Part shown: piece after piece, positions 59,100-64,000 of the stretch
Layout: each line of letters begins with the position of its first letter
How positions within the stretch are numbered: position 1 is the stretch's first letter
NCBI RefSeq assembly: GCF_014196125.1
Contig: NZ_JACIDA010000002.1
Span: 558,001-622,000 of the forward strand
DNA length: 64,000 bases
Direction of reading: 5' to 3'
From: Brevundimonas mediterranea
Lineage (GTDB): Bacteria; Pseudomonadota; Alphaproteobacteria; Caulobacterales; Caulobacteraceae
Translations under genes and position numbers: made by a program
Notes under the pieces: generated by a model
Databases searched by the model: none
The model's input: the letters and a program-made list of their open reading frames with translations, nothing else
What the model was told of the DNA's origin: nothing

Positions 59100-60590
59100 T
59101 TATTCGATAATAGTTTTGATCGCAGCGATCAGGCCGTCGCGGGGGATCTTCATCTGGCCCGGACGTTCGGCCTTCCAGGCGTCGTTGTCGGTGATGGCGG
59201 CTGCGGCGGCGCGGCCGGCGTCCAGGTCTTTGATGGTGACTTCGCCCGCTGCGATCTCGTCGCCGCCCAGGATGACCGCGGCCGGAGAGCCGCGCCGGTC
59301 GGCGTATTTCATCTGGGCCTTCATGCCCGCACGGCCCAGATAGAGTTCTGCGGCGATTCCGGCGGCGCGCAGTTCGGCGACGGCGGCCAGGTAATGGGCC
59401 ATGTCGTCGTCGGAGAAGACGATGACGACGACGGGGCCGCGCACGGCGTCTTCCGCCCCGCGACCGGCGGCGCGCAGGGCCGAGGCCAGGCGCGAGACGC
59501 CGAAGGAGAAGCCGGTGGCGGGCACGCTCTGGCCCGTGAAGCGGGCGACCAGATCGTCATACCGCCCACCGCCGCCGATGGAGCCGAACCGGACCGGGCG
59601 GCCCTTGTCGTCCGTGGTCTCCAGCAGCAGTTCGGCCTCGAACACCGCGCCGGTGTAATATTCCAGCCCCCGCACGATGGTGGGATCGAACTTCACCGCG
59701 TCCTGGCCGACCCGCATGGCGGCCAGCGCCCGGTCGATGGCGGCCAGCTCGTTCAGCGCCGCCTCGCCCGCCGTCCCCAGGTCGCCCGAGCGGGCGACCG
59801 CATCCAGGGTCTCGGCCCGCGACAGGCCCGGCGTATTGGCCGAGGCCAGAAAGGCCTCGATGGCGGCCGTCACCTTGGCCGGCAGGCTCGCGCCCTTGGT
59901 GTAGTCGCCGGAGTCGTCCAGACGGCCTTCGCCGAGCAGTTGGACGACGCCTTCCCAGCCCAGCCTGTCGAACTTGTCGATGGCCCGCAGGGCCGTCAGC
60001 CGCTGGCCCGCCTCGGTCACGCCGCCGGCGTCGAACAGGCCGTCGAACAGCTTGCGGTTCGAAACGCGGATCAGGGCCTGGCCCGCACCAAGGCCGGCGG
60101 TGCCCAGACCCTCGCAGGCCATGGCGATGATCTCGGCGTCGGCCTCGGGCCGGTCCGAGCCGACGGTGTCGGCGTCGCACTGCCAGAACTCACGGAACCG
60201 ACCGGGGCCCGGCTTCTCGTTGCGCCAGACCGGGCCATAGGCATAGCGGCGGAACGGCTTGGGCAGAGTCTCCCAGGTCTGGGCGGCGAACCGGGCCAGG
60301 GGGGCGGTGTGGTCGTAACGCAGGGCCATCCAGTCGCCTGGCTCGTCCGAGCCCGCATCGTCCTGAAGGGCGAAGACCCCCTCATTGGGCCGGTCGGCGT
60401 CGGGCAGGAACTTGCCCAGGGCGTCGGCGTATTCGAAGGCTGGAGTCTCCAGCGGCTCAAAGCCCCAGCGCTCATAGACTTCGGACACGCGCGCGACGAT
60501 GCGGCGTTCGGCGGTCAGGTCGCGGCCGCGCTTGTCGGCGAAACCGCGCGGATTGCGGGCGAGGGGTCGAAGGGGGGCGTCATCGGTCAT
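59100..60590 (-). CDS. hisS: Histidyl-tRNA synthetase
   Basis: 496 residues. Class II motifs: YDHTAPLARFAA, RYAYGPVWRNEKPGPGRFREFWQCDAD (motif 2), RGLEYYTGAVFEAEL and GSIGGGGRYDDL (motif 3 region). Charges tRNAHis. The C-terminal anticodon domain ends with a short Ile-rich tail. Longer than the E. coli 424 residues, which is normal for alphaproteobacteria. Confidence 0.97.
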   Translation of the reverse strand: MTDDAPLRPLARNPRGFADKRGRDLTAERRIVARVSEVYERWGFEPLETPAFEYADALGKFLPDADRPNEGVFALQDDAGSDEPGDWMALRYDHTAPLARFAAQTWETLPKPFRRYAYGPVWRNEKPGPGRFREFWQCDADTVGSDRPEADAEIIAMACEGLGTAGLGAGQALIRVSNRKLFDGLFDAGGVTEAGQRLTALRAIDKFDRLGWEGVVQLLGEGRLDDSGDYTKGASLPAKVTAAIEAFLASANTPGLSRAETLDAVARSGDLGTAGEAALNELAAIDRALAAMRVGQDAVKFDPTIVRGLEYYTGAVFEAELLLETTDDKGRPVRFGSIGGGGRYDDLVARFTGQSVPATGFSFGVSRLASALRAAGRGAEDAVRGPVVVIVFSDDDMAHYLAAVAELRAAGIAAELYLGRAGMKAQMKYADRRGSPAAVILGGDEIAAGEVTIKDLDAGRAAAAAITDNDAWKAERPGQMKIPRDGLIAAIKTIIE

Positions 60591-60745
60591 GGCGCGCGCT
60601 TAAGCCAAGGGGGAGATGATCGCAACGTACCGCCGGCGGCTGCGCAGGGGGCAGACGCCCGTGAATTGCAGGCAGCCTGTTGTTCTCGCAAAGAAAATCG
60701 GACCGCGAAGGAACAAAGGCGAAGTCTTGCCCGTTGTTGCGCGCC

Positions 60746-60949
60746 ATGACGCCACACGCCGTCCTCGTCTCCAAGACCTGCATCACCTCCGATCGCCGGA
60801 CCATCCGGTGGTGGGAATGCGAATTGGTCGATGAAGGCGGCGCCCGACGCATCCGCGAGCAGGCTTTCTTCTCCATCGGCGAAGCTCGATCCTGGGCGTC
60901 GTCCCAAGGCTATCCGGTCGAGGAGCCGTCGTCGCCGGAGGGCCGCTGA
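60746..60949 (+). CDS. Small conserved-looking protein coupled to the ClpP-like gene
   Basis: 67 residues from the ATG at 60746-60748. The sequence (VLVSKTCITSDRRTIRWWECELVDEG and EQAFFSIGEARSWASSQGYPV) is coherent and rich in Trp. Its stop shares a base with the ATG of the protease gene (TGATG), typical of coupled genes. Function unknown; it may be an adaptor or regulator of the protease. Confidence 0.6.
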   Translation: MTPHAVLVSKTCITSDRRTIRWWECELVDEGGARRIREQAFFSIGEARSWASSQGYPVEEPSSPEGR

Positions 60950-61530
60950 TGACGGCTTCGCCTTCATCCGAAATTCTGACGCCCGAAGCCTTCGACGCTC
61001 CGCGCATCCTGCTGGCGGGAACGGTCGATTATGCGATGTATGAGCGGTTCCGGGACCAGTTGGTCCGTGCGCCCACGTCCGGCCTGGTCGTGATCGAACT
61101 GTCCACCTTGGGCGGCGATCCGGAAGTGGCGCGCATGATGGGCGAGGACGTGCGGTTCCAGAGCGAGATCAACCCCGAGCGCCGCCTGGTGTTTCTGGGC
61201 AAGGCCGCCATCTATTCGGCCGGCGCCACCTTCATGAGCTTCTTCGCCATCCCAAACCGTTATCTGACCCGCGGAACGCGGGTGATGATCCACGAGCGCA
61301 AGATGGACAAGCATCTCCATGTCTCCGGCCCCCTGACGACCTGTATAGCCTCGGTCCGGGCGGTGCTGCATGAGTTGGAACACTCGATCGCGATCCAGAA
61401 CGAGGGGTTCGAGAACCTTGTGCGCGGATCCTCCATCTCCATGGAGGATGTGCTGAAACGGGCGCCCGAGAACTGGTACGTCGAGGCGCAGGACGCCAAG
61501 GCCTTCGGCCTCATCGCCGACGTGATCTGA
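60949..61530 (+). CDS. ClpP/crotonase-fold protease-like protein
   Basis: 193 residues with a ClpP-like core. The nucleophile Ser sits in AAIYSAGA (usual form AASMGA) and His in MIHERKM; the segment where ClpP has its catalytic Asp reads PENWYVEA, giving Glu instead. The C terminus ends at GLIADVI, short of the true ClpP handle helix. It is a divergent ClpP paralogue, perhaps with another partner or no protease activity. Confidence 0.75.
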   Translation: MTASPSSEILTPEAFDAPRILLAGTVDYAMYERFRDQLVRAPTSGLVVIELSTLGGDPEVARMMGEDVRFQSEINPERRLVFLGKAAIYSAGATFMSFFAIPNRYLTRGTRVMIHERKMDKHLHVSGPLTTCIASVRAVLHELEHSIAIQNEGFENLVRGSSISMEDVLKRAPENWYVEAQDAKAFGLIADVI

Positions 61531-61546
61531 GCCTGCCGCAGGCCGA

Positions 61547-62101
61547 TCAGGCCTCCAGCGTCTCCACCGTCAGATTGCCGTTGGTGTAGACGCAGATCTC
61601 GGCGGCGATCTTCATCGCCTTGCGGGCGACCTGTTCGGCGTCGAGGTCGGTCTCCTCGATCAGGGCTCGCGCGGCCGACAGGGCGTAGTTGCCCCCCGAG
61701 CCGACGGCGGCGACCCCGTGTTCAGGCTCCAGCACGTCGCCGACGCCGGTGACGGTGAAGATCGACGACTTGTCCGCGACCAGAAGCATGGCCTCCAGCC
61801 GACGCAGATAGCGGTCGGTGCGCCAGTCCTTGGCCAGGTCGACGCAGGCCCGCGCCAACTGGTCCGGATACTGCTCCAGCTTCGCTTCCAGCCGTTCGAT
61901 CAGGGTGAAGGCGTCGGCCGTGGCGCCGGCGAAGCCCGCCAGAACCTTGCCGCCCGCCAGGGTGCGCACCTTGCGCGCCGCGCCCTTGACGATGGTCGGT
62001 CCCATCGAGACTTGGCCGTCGCCCGCGATGACGGTGCGGCCGTTCTTGCGCACCGCCAGAATGGTGGTGCCGTGCCAGTCGGGAAAATTCGATTGAGTCA
62101 T
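61547..62101 (-). CDS. hslV: ATP-dependent protease subunit HslV
   Basis: 184 residues. The N-terminal prosequence ends before Thr in [12 protein letters not shown], the catalytic Thr of the mature form. Peptidase half of the HslUV complex. The hslU gene, usually next to it, is not adjacent here. It converges with the ClpP-like gene 16 bp away. Confidence 0.96.
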   Translation of the reverse strand: MTQSNFPDWHGTTILAVRKNGRTVIAGDGQVSMGPTIVKGAARKVRTLAGGKVLAGFAGATADAFTLIERLEAKLEQYPDQLARACVDLAKDWRTDRYLRRLEAMLLVADKSSIFTVTGVGDVLEPEHGVAAVGSGGNYALSAARALIEETDLDAEQVARKAMKIAAEICVYTNGNLTVETLEA

Positions 62102-62157
62102 GATCCGCAGATGGCGAGACGGCCGCCGCCGATCAAGAGTGGTCCTTTTTGGATACC

Positions 62158-62174
62158 GGTGTCATATTTACACC
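62158..62174. promoter_or_regulatory. Imperfect palindrome between hslV and the BLUF genes
   Basis: GGTGT (62158-62162), 7-base spacer, ACACC (62170-62174). Lies in the region that could drive both hslV (minus) and the first BLUF gene (plus). Confidence 0.35.
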
Positions 62175-62233
62175 CTAGTTCCCACTATAACGCGCCATTC
62201 TTAACTGCATAATCCGCCAAGGGAGATATAAAA

Positions 62234-62644
62234 TTGCTCTATCGCGTGCTTCTAGTGAGTGAAACGGTCGGCGCGATTGAACAATCTCCGCTGATGCTGG
62301 CTGACATTCTCGGTGCGTCCGAACGCAACAATCGTCGGGACATGATCGGCAGCGCCATGATGTTTCATGAAGGCCGGGCGGCCATGATGCTGGAGGGCAT
62401 GCGCGCGGACGTCGATCGGTTGATCGCGCGCCTTCTTTCAGACCGCAGGCACCGGAATCTCAAGGTCGTCGAGGATCGCCCCATCGTTCACCGTCGCGTG
62501 GCCGAGCCGGTCAAGCTCAACGCCATGTCGCCTCATCAGGCGGGCGAATATCTGGGCGGTCGCCGACTGGACCAGCTCGCCGCCTCGGTGCTGGAGCGGC
62601 TGTTGTCCTGCGACGGATTGCGTGTCTCAAGCTGTGCGGTCTGA
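62234..62644 (+). CDS. BLUF-domain protein with altered flavin-site residues, TTG start
   Basis: 136 residues from TTG (62234-62236), with GGGAGA seven bases before it. The BLUF pattern is clear (SETVG..., ERNNRRDMIGS, MMLEG, SDRRHRNLKVVED) but two key positions have changed: the photoactive Tyr is Leu7, and the Gln of the FFQWLEG-type motif is Met51. The conserved Asn33 remains. The later Trp/Met region is also lost. It is probably not a normal blue-light sensor. Confidence 0.82.
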   Translation: MLYRVLLVSETVGAIEQSPLMLADILGASERNNRRDMIGSAMMFHEGRAAMMLEGMRADVDRLIARLLSDRRHRNLKVVEDRPIVHRRVAEPVKLNAMSPHQAGEYLGGRRLDQLAASVLERLLSCDGLRVSSCAV

Positions 62645-62725
62645 CGCCTTTCCTGCGTGTTTCGTTAACTCTATGGCCTTACTTCGGTCCTGTGGCTGTA
62701 AATTGTAAAAGCGTAAGAGTAATCA

Positions 62726-63136
62726 ATGAGTTTGTTCCGTATTGTCTATGTCAGCGACGCCGTGGGCGACGCGGGCGTGGGCCTGCTGCCCCTGATCGAC
62801 ATCATCGGCGCGTCGGACCGGAACAATCGCCGGGATCATGTGACCGGGGTGCTGATGCGCCACGACGGCCGGTTCTTTCAGGCCATTGAGGGCGCGCGGG
62901 TCGATCTGGATCGGTTGCTGGGCCGGCTGCGCGCCGATCGACGCCACACCAATATCCGCATCCTCGCCGACCTTGTGATCGATCAGCGCCTGTTCCCGGG
63001 TTGGGCCATGGCCCAGATGGACGCGTCGCCGGGGTTGGAGCGCCTGCTGTCCGAGGGGCTGGACCATCCGAGCGCGAGCGCGAGCGCCGACAGGATCGTG
63101 TCGGAGGCGAGCCGGAGCCTGGCCGCCGTTTCCTGA
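62726..63136 (+). CDS. BLUF-domain blue-light sensor
   Basis: 136 residues, the same length as the first BLUF protein 81 bp upstream. Tyr8 (RIVYVSDA), Asn34 (RNNRRDHVTG), Gln52 (FFQAIEG) and the GWAM segment are all intact, so it should bind flavin and respond to blue light. There is no output domain; it probably works by protein contact. The two genes look like a tandem duplication. Confidence 0.9.
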   Translation: MSLFRIVYVSDAVGDAGVGLLPLIDIIGASDRNNRRDHVTGVLMRHDGRFFQAIEGARVDLDRLLGRLRADRRHTNIRILADLVIDQRLFPGWAMAQMDASPGLERLLSEGLDHPSASASADRIVSEASRSLAAVS

Positions 63137-63174
63137 GGCCTCGCGCCTAAGCCTGCCCCTCGCTAGAGAAGGGC

Positions 63175-63912
63175 ATGGTTTTCTCTGAAGACGAAGTCGA
63201 ACGCTACGCCCGCCATCTGGTCCTGTCCGAGATCGGGGGGCCGGGCCAGCAGGCCTTGAAGCGCGCGCGGGTGCTGATTGTCGGGGCCGGCGGCGTGGGC
63301 GCGCCGGCGGCCCTCTATCTGGCCGCAGCCGGCGTCGGGACGTTGGGCCTGATCGACGACGACGTGGTGGGTTTGTCGAACCTGCAGCGCCAGATCGCCT
63401 TTTCCACGCCCGAGGTGGGCCGGCCCAAGGTCGAAGCGGCCGCCGAACGCCTGGGCGGGCTGAACCCGCATGTGACGATCCAGACCTTCGCCGAACGGCT
63501 GACGCCGGCCAATGCGGCCGAGCGGATCGACGGCTTCGACATCGTGCTGGACGGGACCGACGATTTCGAGACCCGGCTGATCGTCAACGCCGCCTGCGTG
63601 GCGGCCGGCAAGCCTCTGGTTTCGGGTGCGCTGGGGAGATGGAGCGGCCAGGTGGGGGTGTTCGCCGGTCGGCCCTGTTACCAGTGCCTGGTGCCCGAGG
63701 TTCCGCCGGACGCCGAGACCTGCGCCCGTGTCGGCGTGGTCGGCGCCCTGGCGGGCGTGGTCGGATCGATGGCGGCGCTGGAGACGATCAAGCTGATCAC
63801 GGGGGCTGGCGAGGCTCTGGCCGGGCGGCTGATGCTGTACGACGGTCTGGCGGCGACGGCGCGGACGGTGCGGGTGACGGCCGACCCCCAGTGCCCGGTT
63901 TGCGGCGGCTGA
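63175..63912 (+). CDS. moeB: ThiF/MoeB family ATP-dependent adenylyltransferase
   Basis: 245 residues. Dinucleotide-like motif GAGGVGAPAALYL, the LIDDDVVGLSNLQRQ and GRPKVEAAAERL segments, and zinc cysteines in CYQCL and CPVCGG. Activates a small carrier protein (MoaD or ThiS) by adenylation for molybdopterin or thiamine synthesis. The MoaD/ThiS partner is not visible here, so the choice between MoeB and ThiF stays open. Confidence 0.9.
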   Translation: MVFSEDEVERYARHLVLSEIGGPGQQALKRARVLIVGAGGVGAPAALYLAAAGVGTLGLIDDDVVGLSNLQRQIAFSTPEVGRPKVEAAAERLGGLNPHVTIQTFAERLTPANAAERIDGFDIVLDGTDDFETRLIVNAACVAAGKPLVSGALGRWSGQVGVFAGRPCYQCLVPEVPPDAETCARVGVVGALAGVVGSMAALETIKLITGAGEALAGRLMLYDGLAATARTVRVTADPQCPVCGG

Positions 63913-63915
63913 CCC

Positions 63916-64000
63916 TCAGGCGGCCGTGGCGAAACGGACGTCGGCCAGATCCAGGTCCGGGATGGGCGGGGCGAAGCCCAGGGCCGGATTGCTGAGCACC
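63916..64000 (-). CDS. C-terminal end of an unknown protein (cut by the window edge)
   Basis: The last 27 codons in this frame (LSNPALGFAPPIPDLDLADV...) end at a stop at 63916-63918. The codon use fits a real gene. Too short to name; it converges on moeB. Confidence 0.55.
   Translation of the reverse strand, partial: VLSNPALGFAPPIPDLDLADVRFATAA

Overview
The window looks like a chromosomal segment of an alphaproteobacterium of the Caulobacteraceae, most likely Brevundimonas or a close relative. The evidence is very high GC with strong third-position GC, the chvI-chvG-hprK-EIIA-HPr block with ahcY nearby, a TonB receptor beside a phytase, and single Flp-pilin and UrcA-type genes. These assignments come from reading translations; no database search was run. 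I see no insertion sequence, prophage, CRISPR array, rRNA or tRNA.

Layout. 1-4.8 kb: the 5' part of a PAS sensor kinase (-), a TonB-dependent receptor (-) and a divergent beta-propeller phytase lipoprotein (+). 4.8-8.3 kb: a minus-strand run chvI-chvG-hprK-EIIA-HPr, which links envelope-stress signalling to the regulatory PTS. 8.5-15.9 kb: a large unknown protein, a zinc-ribbon protein, a flavoprotein, ahcY with a palindromic operator, an exported FliL-like protein, a DUF6065 protein, a ProXp-type deacylase and a PilZ protein. 15.9-20.6 kb: a HAD phosphatase, an unusual lipoprotein behind an apparent SOS promoter, coaBC-dut, an EamA transporter and a small membrane protein. 20.6-25.7 kb: a REP-like inverted pair, then dnaK-dnaJ-dapB (-) and alkB (+). 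25.7-30.7 kb: a YqjI/YqjH-type metal regulator and reductase pair, a hydrolase, an Rrf2 regulator with a flavoprotein, OsmC and GNAT. 30.7-38.1 kb: trpS, murJ, glnD and bipA (all -). 38.3-46.8 kb: UrcA, GNAT, DUF6265, AraC, DUF1178, nitrilase, grxC and comF, a methyltransferase, an Flp pilin, then mutT-argJ-peptidyl-prolyl isomerase. 47-53.7 kb: secA, hemW-rdgB, a 38-codon membrane peptide with a structured leader, and a DUF2975-XRE-Smr operon. 53.7-64 kb: TetR, a KefB-type antiporter, an M13 peptidase, a gene-free block with strong hairpins, hisS, a ClpP-like protease coupled to a small ORF, hslV, two tandem BLUF genes, moeB/thiF and the end of one more gene.

How genes work together. Phytase and receptor are a plausible phosphate-scavenging pair. 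HprK can be expected to phosphorylate HPr on Ser47, while HPr His16 would pass phosphate to EIIA His9, and both probably feed back on ChvG/ChvI. DnaK/DnaJ, the ClpP-like protein, HslV and SecA form a protein-quality set. CoaBC and Dut are translationally coupled.

Most worth following up: (1) the lipoprotein at 16767-17306. Its C-terminal region resembles the nuclease tips of polymorphic toxins, and its promoter carries a GTTC-N7-GTTC LexA-type box over the -35 element. (2) Tandem BLUF proteins, the first of which has lost the photochemical Tyr and Gln. (3) A His-rich PadR regulator with a doubled palindromic operator. (4) The 58.7-59.1 kb block, which may encode a small RNA.
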